Positions 46,507 through 59,071 of a stretch of 64,000 bases of DNA are shown one piece after another (the stretch's first letter is position 1; each line of letters starts with the position of its first letter). The DNA comes from Acanthaster planci (lineage: Eukaryota; Echinodermata; Asteroidea; Valvatida; Acanthasteridae), in NCBI RefSeq assembly GCF_001949145.1, contig NW_019091448.1, positions 185,594 through 249,593 on the forward strand. Direction: 5' to 3'. The notes under the pieces are model-generated. The model was not told where the DNA came from. It worked only from the letters and a program-made list of their open reading frames with translations, and made no database searches. A program made the translations under genes and the position numbers.

Positions 46507-49500
46507 TGAAACTGTAGGTAGGCTATGTGCTAAGCGATGCCAATGTTGAGCACATCTGGAAAGTTTTAGCTAAGTTGGATAAAGCGTTTGGAAGGTGCAG
46601 GCGGAAGCAAAACTGCGGCAAGTACAAAACTGAAGACTTTTCACCAACTGGAGTTTTAGAAGTCGACATAATTATGGGTGAGAACGGCAGATCGGACATT
46701 TTAATTTGAAATATTGTGCCAAAACATGGATGAGGAATCGCTCTGCAGTTTGTAAAAATGCTGATCAAGACATTCAAATAAAATTATACATACATAAACG
46801 GAATGAAAAATAGATAATGCAGGTGGATTCTACCCCTAACATTTCAGGGTATAAGATTTTGATCACTTGTTCGACTTAAGTCAGAAGGTGTTTCAGCGGG
46901 TGCAGCAGCCCTCAGCTTTTATTTCCGACCTTGCCCCATGCCAAACAATCCAAATATTAGTATACTTGAGCTGTATTATGACAATGAAGAGTGGAGAGGT
47001 CTTCGATTATCGATTAGATTCGTTGGCAGTTTTGTGTACTTACAATATTGCACCAAGAATGTTCAAGTCATTCGCCGCCAATAAACGCATCGTCTTAAAT
47101 ATGCCAAGCTTTTAGTGTTTTCTCCAGTCTATGTGTAGCATAGAGTACCTTGTATTTTATAGTAACTTTTCGGTCAAAAACGTGGTTCCTTGTCTTAGCC
47201 ATCCCTAACCAATCTACTCTTAATCTAAGACCAATAACTTGTCTTTGACCAACGACTACCCTTAACCCACAGAGAGAGCCATGTTTGGCCTCTCTCGCAG
47301 CTGGGTGGGAGCAAACTGAACCCCCTCACCACCAAGAACTCAACTGTATCACGGTCGAATTTGTTAAACTTGGCATGCATATAAAGACACTCATCATTAA
47401 ACATGTGAAGTTTGAACCCAGACGCGTGGTTTTGTTGTCACTGTCATTGGAAGGTCAAGGCTACACTCGTATTCTGGGCTGACCCGTCTCAGAGAAATGC
47501 GCACTGCGCGAGAACGGTATGTTCGAATTTCACAATATTGGTGTTAAAATAACAGCAAAGAGTTACTCTAAAACTCGTAAAGGCTCAGCTCCTGAAAAAA
47601 TTGCACTGTGGCGATATTGGAATAAATGTCGATGGGGGAGGGGGTGGAATTCGCCCCCTGCTCTTTTAGGGTTAAATAATAGTAATACGTTGCGATCAAT
47701 GGTTTGTTGTTAGGTCTGGGGGAACTAGATGTAACATTTTACTCTTTGAGATTTTTGGTTTTCTACTTTTAACAGCCACTCACTGATTACTTGTAATTTT
47801 AGCCAGAATGTCGTATCAACTACAAAATAAATCTTATCGTTTCAGGGGTGAATATTTCATTTGGAAAGCACGCTGGGCCACCTGCTTGGGCGGCGCGATA
47901 TTGCCCTAATGTCGCAAGGATGTGGGCAATGGGGCACTTCCCCAGAAAAAAAACGGGGAGAGAAAACAGAAGGGAAATGAAGGAACCAAAACAAAGGGAT
48001 GGAAATCACAAACCCCTTGGGACTGACTCCCGTCCACCTTTAATTGTGAGTTTGCTGCTGAATTCTTTCCCACCCACCCCTCCCCGAAAGAGCTGTGCCC
48101 CCATTCTGTCAACGCTCATGCGGAGGCTATGCGTACATGTTTTGCGCGAAAACGCCCATGCCTATAATAGTCGTGTAATATTGGATATCAGTGTCATTGT
48201 TTGTCCACGTAATGGGGGGGTGGGGGTCTTTTCTTGGTCAAAATGTGCAGGGTTTAACCCTAAAAGGGCCATGGGGTGCAATTCGCCCCAAGGCAGTTTC
48301 TCTGATATCGTAGCAGTGCATTGTCTTTTCGCCCCGAGCCATCAAGAGTTTTCTCGTTATTGCCTTACAATCATTATTTCTGTATGCAATTTTATGAATG
48401 TCGCACAGAGCGTTTTCGAAAACGCCCATTCAGCCGAAAGAATGTTTACTTCGAATAATTTACGTGTTCAGCGAGCGAGGGATTACATGCGCGAGGCCAT
48501 GGACTATAAAGTACCAGCCCAAAACCCAGTGTCAGATAAAATCAGAACTTTATATATGTCAGTCAGAAATGAAACCAAATAAATAAATAAAAAGACGCCC
48601 CAGGAAGAAATTTATACAATGAATTTGGGGTGGGATCTCGTTTTCTGAAAGCAACACTCAATAGATTTAGTCATACTAAAAACTCATATCAGAGGCGTGT
48701 CCCGCCTGGCCTTCCACTTAGTTGAACCACCACATCGGGTAAATTACTGCCAAATGAACGATTATGGTTGCCTTGAAAAGTGTACACAAAGAAAAACTAA
48801 GTTTAGGTATGATGACGTTTGACAAAAGTTGAGTGTAATGTAATTCCAACCACAAAGAACGGGGTATTTCCATACCCCTTTTGTTTCCTGTCCCCGCCCT
48901 TCTCCCTGTCTCTGCTTCTTACCGCCCTCAACATTTACAGGCTGTTAGCGCACTATATTTTGATATAATCAAATTTGAAAAGTCAAGATAGGACCCTAGA
49001 CCAGTAAACAAGGCCCTAGGTATATTCAGGAGCGCACGGACTTTTTTCGAAGATAAGCTTATAACGAGGCAACTTCCCCCCCCCCCAAAAAAAAACCAAC
49101 AACGAGGGAAAGGTGAGTTTCCTGCGAGTAGCAACCTGGGGAGTTGGCCAGCTGTGATCCTGAACCATGGCTCGAGAATTGGAAAATAATGTAAACGTTC
49201 GTGTACGAGAAGTTGTTGACAACCTCCTTCCAAACTTTGCCCTATATAACAGATCGGTTTTCGTCCTATATAATTCTTTTGTCCTTTATACACTCGTTTC
49301 GTTTAAGCTTTATTTCAATTTCTTCCGATAAATATTGGTTTTGTCGTATTTATAGTATTTTCGTTTGATTGTTTTTGTACTATTCAAGTCATAAAGGGCG
49401 CCTCATATACCTGCACCTAGGTGCAAAGAATGAATACAACGCAGCCGAATCGTGGTCCCAATTTGCGATGAAAGGGAAGTTATTTAACCGTGAAAAGAGA

Positions 49501-49962
49501 ATGAGGAACATTTTTGTCCCGATGGTTTACAGAAATTGCCCAAAAGATTATGTTCGCTCGGTTTATACGAGTTGCCTGGAAATATCCCCGCCTATACTGG
49601 CTCGTGTGACATGGCCCCCATCATTCAAACTGTGTGTCATGATGTGTTGTTTGCCGTGTTCGGCTTTTATGCATGATGTGCGGTAATGATAATGGCCGAT
49701 ACGTTCCACACGGTGGAAAAGTACGATTTTGCTCAGTGTACATTTCCACTTTAGTACGCATCTAAACTAAAATACTGGCGGAGGGTCTATGAATTTCCGA
49801 TTTGTGTTTGGAACTACATTTTTTATTCTTGAAAGTGACAAGAAGGTGAATCTTGGATTGATAGAGGTGAAGCTTACCAAAGGATATACCCAACTCTGCT
49901 TTGGTAGGCATAGGTGAGAAAAGATCAGAAAAAAAACGGTGACAGAGCAAGTATTTTTATTA

Positions 49963-50253
49963 TCATTGTTTTAGGAATCGAAGACCACAAAATGGCGGAT
50001 GTAAAGCATCCGGCCTGCTCTCCTGACCAACTTGTTGCATGCTCCTGAAAATGCTGTCACGCATGGCCTCGTCGAGGGAGGGGAAAGCAGTAATTGCTGC
50101 AGAGTCAATATCTCCATGGTTACCGCTAGACCTCAGCAGGTTGCCCGGGTAACGTAGCACGCGTCTCCAGAGCAACGGTCTACTCGTCTGCAGATTTTTT
50201 TTTTCAGTGCTGAGCGAGAATGTAAAAATTGTTTTCACATTATTATTAAACAA
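49963..50253 (-). other. Candidate 3' terminal exon on minus strand
   Basis: 96 open codons with HGDIDSAAITAFPSLDEAMR and a stop followed at once by TAATAAAAA (a possible AATAAA signal). TTTTTACATTCTCGCTCAG upstream could be an acceptor. No family is recognised and no partner exon was found, so this stays weak. Confidence 0.18.
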
Positions 50254-52166
50254 AAGCGTGCGAGGACCAGACTTGGCTATAGTTTGCCTGTGTCAAAAGT
50301 TTGTTGTTTTAATCAGCCCATTTTATGGTCAGGTACCCGTTAAAGATAAGTTCGATTCTAGAGATGATAAGAGCCAATAAAGATTCAACCTGAATACTTT
50401 CACTGTTGACAAGTAAACAACTCAGTGAATAGATGGCTTCAATTTTTATTTGATGGAAGCAACTTGCCAATAAATTGCATTTGCTTATGACCTAATTTGT
50501 TAAATTGGGAGTCTCAGAAAAAAAGAAGATATCAATGATGTGCATCCTATCTCTGGGACTTCCACAGCCAGAAATCGTGGCACTCGTCAGCTGTATTTGC
50601 AGATAACTGTGTAGAGTAACTATATCCCTTATATTTCTTTATTCCCATGAACTTCAACATGAAATTAAAGATAGGTCTATATGCCTTGAAAGGGGGGCTT
50701 TTGACTCTGGCGATCATAATAAAAGAAGGCAATAGATTCACGATTCGACTGACTGACATTGACAATCATTAGAGAAATTCGTCCACCATACGGGCTGCAC
50801 TGTGCTAAAAGTAATGCACCGTCCTTCGATGTGCCTTTTTTTTTACAGAATCGCGGACTCTGTCTTCATCCATTTTGTTTTAAGAACAGCAAGTCAAATG
50901 ACTTCCGAAAAGTAGACCAAATAGTTTTAGTAGACCCCAGCAGAAATCGTGATGTGCTCTTCAACACGTGTACAACAGTACTTGTTTTGAGCGTTATCCA
51001 GTAAAAATGCATTATTAATTAGAGTGGATTACCATGTTCGCGCCCGCTGCGTCATCAATATAATTTCACAAGGTAAAATATAAAGAAACCGTTATCCATC
51101 AGCTGCATCGTTTCACGCTAATGTATCTCTCCATTACACTGATGGCCCTTACATCATGTGCTACATGTACATCGCGTTCTGATATCCATTGGCCTATTTC
51201 CACACTCTTCTGCTTAAAAACCATGCGTTACTTTCCCTGTCCCTGTCGGCACCATCAAGTGAAGATGTTCACTTCAGATGAATCCGCTGACCATGGCAAC
51301 GTTATCAATTAACATTAATGCAGTGGCTCCAAGCCATGGCGGTGAGCTTGGAAACAACTGTTATTCTGTAACACGACAAAATGCTTTTCGCCATTAAAGG
51401 GGGCCACCTGAAATGTCCAGTGAAACGCTGCTGGATTCAATTATATACGTTGCAATGTTCATTATCTGTAAATACTTGTCCAAGCCGAGTTGTTCCCCCC
51501 CCCTTTTTTTCTGTTTCCACGCTGAGGTGCAGGGGGGCATTGGGGCATGACCCCCCTCGCTCGAGCCCTGTGGGCCCCCCGGAAGATAGAGGAAGGAGAT
51601 AAAAAAAATGGCGATAGACCGTCTTGTTCTGATTGTTACAGTGTTTCAACTTTGACCGAAACCATTGAGTTCCCCCTCCCCAAAGAAATGAAGGCCCCCA
51701 AAGTCCAACCCTGCGAAGTGTATCCCAGTTACACCACTGTTTTACCCCTCTTGTCCCTTCTTTTATTTGTCTAGGGGGTGGTTCCCTCCCTCGTCGCTAT
51801 ACGAATGAGTACGACCATTTTGTGACCTCTTTTCAAACTGGAAAAATATTACATGAACGACCGAATTATTAACAAAGGTAAATTGTTCAGGAATTGGCTT
51901 CATTTTTAGTCTATTTAAGTACACTGCAGAAGTCATTAAATTTACGCTACACGCCCCCTCTCCGTTGAATAATAATTTCAGGCGCCCCCATGGAGACAAC
52001 CGCCAGGCGCAACGGCGCACCTCTACATACAGCGCTTGCCTTGATAGACAACAGACGTACTCGAGGAGCACTCACTGTAACACAGAACAGAAACATTTAT
52101 TGCTCGAAACAGCGGCTTTTTAAAGCCTCAAAGTCCTTCGGGCAGCTTCGGTTTGATCCACTTTGG
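50254..52166. other. Intergenic, possible promoter side of the second gene
   Basis: No recognised coding sequence. Poly-C and poly-G tracts at 51497-51580 resemble those elsewhere in the window. An open frame from ATG at 51990 runs into the signal-peptide exon, so part of this may be transcribed as 5' UTR. Confidence 0.35.
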
Positions 52167-52238
52167 ATGGAGAGAATCTCTCAGGTAACCGGTATCATGT
52201 GGTTGTGGATTGTGTTCCTGACGCTTCCGTTCTTAACG
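52167..52238 (+). CDS. Candidate exon 1 of a second gene: signal peptide
   Basis: Encodes MERISQVTGIMWLWIVFLTL then PFLT, ending at a GTGAGT donor in phase 0. The strongly hydrophobic MWLWIVFLTLPFLT looks like a signal peptide. In-frame ATGs are at 51990, 52167 and 52197. The last has A at -3 and gives the cleanest signal peptide, so the true start is uncertain. Confidence 0.45.
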
Positions 52239-54247
52239 GTGAGTTTAACCGCTTCATTTAATTTCTAAATTCTGCGAAAAGCTGTATCAGCTCTGTCTCG
52301 TAATCGATTTCTCAATTTTTCTCAAATTCCATGCGCTGTTTGTTCTTTACTCCAGACGAAATTCTTCTAAGCCATAGGCCCCCAGTGCGGATGTATCTTT
52401 AAATTATTGTAGGCCTTATATATTCTGGACCTTGGGTTTTATATCGGACCTCTGGCAAAGGTAGTTTTAGCCTCATAACTCTGGGATTACTGAGTACGAG
52501 GCCATTCTCAGAACGCAAAACGAAACTAATACAATTCTTGCTAAACACAAGGCCACCAATTCTTGCTAGAAATTTCAGGTAAAGCTGAAACGAAATTAAC
52601 AGAAACAGTCCTTGTTTTAAACTTATGTGATCTTAAGAATTAAGACTGGATGTTGATGTTTATGTTATATTGACCCAGTACTTGTCGATGCAAGTGTATT
52701 GATCCTTGTAGAAAAGCTTGATATTAAAATAGATTACCGGCATTGATACTTGTGAACTCACCATCAGTATATCAGTATTATTTTAATATTACATCCAAAA
52801 TGTAATATTTCGGATATTTAGCGTTGCAGCCGAGCTGTGTTTAAAATGCTTTTTTAGTTTGGAAAAAAATGGTAGCTCTGTTTTGGATCTACGAAATTCT
52901 AATTGGAATCGCTGGTGAATTTCCTTGAAAGCAATCTATTGGTGCAAGATGTGTGGATGGCGCAGGGTGAATTTGAATGTTGTAAAATAATGGAATGTAA
53001 GGCAAATCAACAATAGACTTTTTTATTATAAAGACAAACAAACCGGATTTTATTGCGCTTCATTCTTTATACCACGACGGAATACCGACAAAACCCTGGC
53101 CGGGGGGGGGTGCATGCAGGGTCGTAGAATGCAACAGTCTGCAGAATTGAAGAACGAAATCAGGACACTGGTATAGAGGCAAATTCGGGTAAAATTCATA
53201 ATCAAATTGGCGAGAGGGGTGATAAGAAACGTTTGAGTTTAAAACATTTCAAAATCGATTATGTCAGTGCATGGAAGTAGAAACAGTTGAAGATTACCTT
53301 GGTAGAAAGATTATTTTCTAATGTAACTTGGACGACCGGTGAATTTGCAACGGCAAGCCTTCTTTGCGCCTGGCTGCTGAAGTGACTGTAAGCCGTTTCC
53401 TTCATTTCACTGAAGGTTGCGTTGCTATCGTGGCCATCAATCAGCGGAAAGTGGTTGGGAATTACTTGATGACCCCAAGGTAGCCTCTATTAACGTTTGG
53501 AGTGTGTTTCTACATAGCTTGGGTGATTTTAGTTCCAACTCAGTTATACTGAGTTTTACCAGCAAGCGCGTGACAATGAAAATCAAATCGAGTATCAAAT
53601 AATTTTGTCCTCAATTTAAATTATCATTGTTTTGCATGTTTCATAGTTCCGTGAAACGCGCTAAAGATTACTTCGCGCCGTGCTACCGTTCTGACAACCA
53701 TTTACAGTCGATGAGCAAAGCTACTTATGGTAAAATAATGCTGTGGTTGTGAGTGATACTTAAGAAAACCCCGTTTCTTCACCACAAGACATGTCCCATC
53801 ATTCCGTTCTATTTAGTGCACTCAACACCCAATTCGTGTTACCAAGACTGTCCCACAACGAATGACGAAAACTTGTGATTTTCGTTTGGCAGCTTTTGTG
53901 CGAGGAGATATCCATCGCTTTGAAACAGAAAAATCAGTGAAATTCTCCAAATGAAAGCGCGTAGACACATTCATTGTAATGACCAGGCAGTGAAAAGCGC
54001 TCAGATCTCAGATGCATTTTAACAGGACAATGCAAGTTTCAACTCTAGCGGTGAAACATTTTACTTCTCATTAAGATTTTAATGATTACTGCACTCGCTT
54101 ATTTATTATTATTATTAAAAAATATTAGATTGTTTAATGATTACTGCAGTTGCAAGTCGATAGCTTGAATCTTTATCGCCAAACTGCTGTTTCGGGTACA
54201 AAGGCTTTATGATAGCGATATATCAGTTGTTTAAAATACACTTTCAG

Positions 54248-54326
54248 CCTACTGGATATGGGGCTTACTGTCAATGCCTAAATTCAATTCATCGTTTTTA
54301 CGGAGTGTCCTGCAACCATCAAATAA
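54248..54326 (+). CDS. Candidate exon 2 of the second gene, Cys-rich
   Basis: Reads PTGYGAYCQCLNSIHRFYGV then SCNHQI between CACTTTCAG and GTAAGG, phase 0 to 1. Three Cys and a YG look like a small extracellular module (EGF-like fragment possible). The phases are the same as receptor exon 2. Confidence 0.4.
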
Positions 54327-54489
54327 GTAAGGATGTAAACGTTAATGATGTTGACCTATCGTTCCGCTACAGGGACTCCTAAAAATCGTAATGCAAATGA
54401 ATCGCAGGGGCAAGCTTCAATGTAGGACTCTTAAATTGTGGGATCTCGACCCACCAAGCCTCCTCTCTACCCACCTAAGATCATGTATA

Positions 54490-55032
54490 ACCCCAAAAAG
54501 ATCTATGCAAAGGAGGAAAAAAGACGGGCAAAAGGCTTGTCGGCCGAGTCGAGAAATGTCTCGAACATGTACTTTTTAAACAGTCCCAGCCCACAGTTTA
54601 CCTCGGCAGACTTGTAAGGGACGTTTTGGATTTCAAAGAGGAGTTGAATAGACTTTTTACTTAGACGTGCATGGCTTAATTTCTGAGTTAAGCATGACTA
54701 CAGGCAGGATCCACCAAGTAGCCACCTCAGGCCCGTGGGATATGCTTGGTGTCGGCGGAGTCGAAGTAGTAATATCTCTTGACAAGCAGTATTCTAAGAG
54801 GTATAAGAACCGTCGTCAAAATATCCGATTATCTCTTGAAGAAAACCTCAACTCAGAAGTCAACATTCCTTCGTATTTTGACTATAAAAGTGTCTCGCAT
54901 ATGTTTTTCCTCGCTGAATATTATGGAATCATCCAACCTGTTCACTACCAGTTTCCCCAAAACACCACTGAAACAAGAGGAGAAAAAGCTAAACCGAGAA
55001 CTGTTTATACAGTAAATGTGACAGAGTTGTAA
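54490..55032 (+). other. Unrecognised coding-like segment with broken frames
   Basis: One frame reads VEKCLEHVLFKQSQPTVYLG and RLVRDVLDFKEELNRLF to a stop at about 54664; the next frame is open 54667-55032 (121 codons, including RIHQVATSGPWDMLG). The protein-like composition across a stop and frame change suggests a processed pseudogene or transposon relic. No family is recognised. Confidence 0.25.
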
Positions 55033-55042
55033 CTAATTTTTG

Positions 55043-55448
55043 CGACTCGAGTCGAGTCATAGGCAAAAAAGCTGAGTCGAGTCAAGTATTTTGCTCTTGA
55101 GTTCATTCGAGTCACAAACATTTGAACACAATACGATAAATAAAAACAGAAAGTCATTTTCCGCCTTTTTAAATTTACCTCTGGTTAAGTGTGTTGTAAC
55201 ACCACATCCTACTAGACTTGACAACAATAACACATGACATGAACATTACAAACCAACGCTGTTTTAGTTCGCAAAGAGTTTGCTTATGGGGGCTCTCTCT
55301 TGTTAAATTTCACTCGAGTAAGGTCTTCTGATGAAGAACTCGAGTCGAGTGGAGTTGAGTCATTTAATCGCAGTAAACTCAAGTCGAGTCGAGTCACCAA
55401 AGATTGTGACTCGAGTAGGACAAGAGTCTAGTTATTGACTCAAGTCAT
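55043..55448. repeat. ACTCGAGTC-type interrupted array
   Basis: Repeated ACTCGAGTCGAGTC words at 55043-55116 and 55312-55448 flank about 200 bp of unique sequence. It ends CAAGTCATACCACCTCTGG. A related GACTTGACTTG array ending TACCACCTGTG lies at 63787-63900. Confidence 0.75.
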
Positions 55449-56341
55449 ACCACCTCTGGAGTGCGAAAGCCAAGGAGATCACAAGATCGGCAACCAGCTT
55501 GAAATCTGTACTAGCTTGGGTCATTGCGAGTCACAACACTCCTTGCTTCGATTCACAACCAAGACCATTGTCACCACATGGGGTGGTCGAAACAGTGACA
55601 TAATGACTGAGAGTCTGTCATACAACCAAGTAGGCCTATGTAGGCCTAGGTAGCGCTTGAAGGTTTGCATGGCGGATCGACAATTAGTTAAGGATTTTTT
55701 TTTGCGGTTACACCATGTACAATATTCTCTTTTATGAGTATGTGTGGTTCTGAGAAGAACCGGGCCTATGTACGAGTTTAGTTGGTATACGTAAGTGCCC
55801 CGCGTCTTCCATTCAGTGGAATTTTGCATTTCGAACAAGGTGTGACTTACAAGTTGACAGAGACTGAACACCATTTGTAATTAGAATTGGTCACGTGGAG
55901 AACTATTCTATTTTGCTCCAAAATATACACTGAAATGCGCAACTGCAAGTGATAGATGGCTTTGTTTCATTACAGCGCCTCCAGAAGAATTACGCTGCAT
56001 CCGAATCTATTGTCTAGAGCTAGGTCTAGGTTTTCTCTCCATTGGAAAAGCGTGGAGACGTGCAGACAATAGACCTAGCCGTAGCTCTGGAATCCCGTTT
56101 CGGACACGGCCGTAATCTCATTGGAGGTATAACCCCCTGGGGTGTATGTAAAATCATATTGAAATCGGAGGATTTGAGAATGTTTGGGTTAAATTAAGTA
56201 AGGTTTGTGAAGGTGTATTTTAACTTAATATTTAAGAATTTGAAAAACTGTAAGACAGGGTCTGATGTGTATAATAAACGCATGCTATACAGTGCCACCT
56301 TTATGAAGAATTTACATCATGACACCATTATCTGTTTACAG

Positions 56342-56410
56342 GTGTAGTTCCTGTAACAATAATGATGAAGCAGTTTAACGACTGGGGAGTTTGTGTTGGA
56401 GAAAAGTATG
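56342..56410 (+). CDS. Candidate exon 3 of the second gene
   Basis: Reads VVPVTIMMKQFNDWGVCVGE then KY between CTGTTTACAG and GTAATG, phase 1 to 1. It has a single Cys near the end, as receptor exon 3 has (KVCFAQG against GVCVGEKYG). The following LamG-like exon was not found before 64000. Confidence 0.38.
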
Positions 56411-57329
56411 GTAATGTGCCGAGTGTCCAGTATACAAGGGTGGATCTAGAACGAACTTTTTTGAGGGGGTAAGGATTTTTCCTTTTAGCTGGGGACAAAT
56501 ATTGGATAAATGAAATGGACCAAAACCCACCTTCCTGTCTTTATTTCCCGCTCCCCATTTTCTCTCCTTTCAGGTGAGCCACGACCCTCGATGCCCCCCC
56601 CCCCGATCCATCAGTGCTCACACTTTAATTTTTGAAGTCCTTTCAGCATTTTGCCCGTGTTATATATTTATTTCCAAAATTCCACATTTTGGGACACAAA
56701 CAGACGAGACCAACAGAATAGAAGGTCGGAAATTAAGCGTTATGTGTATGGTTCGCTGTCTTGTACATGTATAGGCCTAGATACCACCACGGATTACCTG
56801 TTTTCCTGAAGTAATTCAGAAGTGATCGTCATCCTCAAAAGGACATCTTGCACAGGAATAATGGATGAATAACTCCTACTGCTGCTGCGAGCTTGATTAT
56901 TTTAGGCGACGAAAACTTTTAAGGGAATATAACTACTCCTTCGACATTCTCACTGTATCTGTGGCATTGGATAAAATAAGCTTTGCATTGGATTCATTTA
57001 CCTACCGGCATATGAACCAGTTAAATCTAAAGTACATGTACACCTGTTCTTTAAAAATTTTCAGTACTTTTCCATCAAGACACTGCCGCATTCCTAGTAT
57101 ACGAGCAGCCTAAAGCTGATGAGAAAAACAGGCCATCAAATGTCTCTTTAAAAGAGCACCAGTCACTGTAGGCTGTAAAATAAACGCGATCTTTATTAGA
57201 GTCAGAATTGACATTCACGATCGTGGTTCTAGAGAAAAATTGGTGTTCGTCGAAAGGAATCCTTTATCCGTCGAAAGGATTTTTACCTGCCCGACGTGTA
57301 TTATAACACCGTATACTCAGTGTTTGCCC

Positions 57330-57400
57330 CCAAAGCGTACTCGGAAGGGACTCGAACCCACGACTCCATGCAGTGCTTACAACTTTTTTTCTGGTAAGCT
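57330..57400 (-). repeat. tRNA-like fragment (possible SINE relic)
   Basis: On the minus strand GTCGTGGGTTCGAGTCCC matches a tRNA T-arm with the B-box consensus GGTTCGANTCC. No convincing A box or acceptor stem pairs with it, so it is not an intact tRNA; a tRNA-derived SINE remnant is more likely. Confidence 0.35.
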
Positions 57401-57649
57401 TAAAAAAAAACAATTTATAGCAACACAATACTGGTTGAAAAGAGGGTGCTTGTTTTTGCGTAATTGATAAGTTTGCACCTTATTCTATACGCTTTCAATA
57501 AACACACTTCCTTCGTGGGGTTGTACATAAAAGGCATCGCTTCAGTGTTCAGCTCACTGAAGCGCAGTGAACGGATGCGGATACGGAATGGGCAAAAACC
57601 GTGCATAATGGTAAGATGGCTTAAAGGCATCCTACCATGTACATTATTG

Positions 57650-57810
57650 GCTGCGTTGCGTATACGATGCATCCATGATTTGAACAGACACAAATATCGA
57701 CCCCATTAACATAGCATATGTATGCGTTACGTTCGGCCGTCAACAGGAAGCGATTTTGACGGATATGCAACGCTTCGAGTAAGTGTCGATGTGCGTGTGG
57801 AAAGTATATG
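57650..57810 (+). repeat. Dispersed block shared with intron 1 (11308-11460)
   Basis: Matches in order at CATTAACATA, ACGTTCGG.CGTCAA, GATTTTGACGG, AAGTGTCGA and GTGTGGAAAG-like words, same direction. It directly precedes the CGTCG-rich array. Confidence 0.5.
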
Positions 57811-57826
57811 GTGTTCTATAGCCGCC

Positions 57827-58045
57827 AAAATTGCGTCGCGTCATCCCGTCGTCACGACGCCACACGCAACGTTACGACGGCTCTGTCTCGTCGTGGCGTC
57901 GCGTCGTGGCGTTGCCTCCTTTCTCATTACTTTTATGCTGCGTTTAATGCATTTCGTCGTGCCGTCGCGTTGTGCCGTCACCCCTTAGCGTCGTGCCGTC
58001 GCGTCGTGCCGTCGCATCGTGCCCTTGCCGTCGCCTCATTACTGG
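57827..58045 (+). repeat. CGTCG-rich array, left arm of a foldback-like structure
   Basis: CGTCGTGCCGTCGCG-like units of roughly 10-12 bp are repeated with variation. They are complementary in sequence to the CGACG-rich array at 58697-59013. Confidence 0.8.
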
Positions 58046-58150
58046 GCGACCTTAGAAATGGAGTTAAGTTCAATGCCAATAGATACCATTTTTCATGATA
58101 AAATCTTGTAGGCCCTATTGGTGCATTCCACCAAATGGTTGGATTTCTGC

Positions 58151-58564
58151 GCGCAAACTCATTAATATTTTGTGATCCCACGGGGTTTTACAATAAGACA
58201 TACCATAATCAGGAGGGATCATAGAAATATTTCTGTAAATTCCAAATTTGGGACTGGTAGTTTCCAGTTCGGGGTATTTCTTCCACAAAAAGCTCCAAAT
58301 TGAGGGCCTTTTTTGGATAGAGGCGGGCGGCAACATTCAGAGCTGAGCGCATATTTTTTCTACTATTTGGGGGGTATCTTCGAGGAGAGGCGAATTCAAA
58401 AAAGTACGTGACTAACCCCCATAACATTGAAACGGAAAGTGATCCTCTGGCCATAATCTTGCATTTCCAGTAAAAACAGAGACCAACCACTTCTCGAGAG
58501 TCAACAGGCGGTGCTATTTTGGTCTGATTTTGCACTGTTTTCTATGGGCGCGTATTTGGTGTAG
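58151..58564 (-). repeat. Dispersed repeat (about 430 bp), 58-kb copy
   Basis: Reverse complement of the intron 1 copy at 10652-11084. It carries a 108-codon minus-strand frame (58209-58535) that is not kept in the other copy. It sits between the two complementary arrays. Confidence 0.8.
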
Positions 58565-58696
58565 GGCCTAGTACAACCATTGATCTCCGTTTAGACTGAG
58601 ATCAATGAGTGCAACCCTATGTACGCACTTAATTTTTTCCAGGACTTGTGATATACGCCCTCTATTGGCCTTAATAATTACCAGCCATTTAGAACA

Positions 58697-59013
58697 GACA
58701 CGACGGCACGTTACGACGGACGACGACACGACGCAACAGCACAACACGACGGTGCGACGATACGACACGACGGCAAGACATCAGGACACGACGGCTGGAC
58801 GCGACGGCTAAACCACACTGTATAAAAAACAATATAATGACCTGCGACACAACGGCAAGACGGCACGACACGACGCTATGACGGCAAGACGCGACATCAC
58901 GACGGCACGATACGACGGCAAGACGAGCCGGCACAACGCGACAGCATCAAGAAACAGCATGACTCGATGGCAGGACGCGACGCCACGGCGGCACGACGGG
59001 ACGCCCATGTGGA
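58697..59013 (+). repeat. CGACG-rich array, right arm of a foldback-like structure
   Basis: Units such as ACACGACGGCAAGACG are repeated with variation, interrupted at about 58811-58845 by unique AT-rich sequence. It is inverted with respect to 57827-58045. Confidence 0.8.
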
Positions 59014-59071
59014 CATGATGGAACTGGCAGGGATTTGCCTTTTCCCAGAAAGCCTTGGCGAATGCGCTGGA

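Larger units (their letters stand above)
43468..49970. other. 3' UTR and intergenic region, no gene recognised
   Basis: AT-rich up to about 46.5 kb, then more mixed. A 244-codon plus-strand frame (47848-48582) starts at GTG and has no recognisable content. Short inverted poly-G words with AGGGTTAAA lie at 47635-47676 and 48249-48292. The 46535-46709 stretch reads as a 60-codon frame on plus and 84 on minus without a match. Confidence 0.5.

Noticed and set aside
47848-48582. 244-codon open frame on the plus strand.
   Set aside because: It starts at GTG, has no recognisable domain, includes Pro- and Arg-rich stretches typical of translated non-coding DNA, and has competing frames on the other strand.
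57340-57400. Intact tRNA gene on the minus strand.
   Set aside because: Only a T-arm/B-box is present; the cloverleaf cannot be completed.
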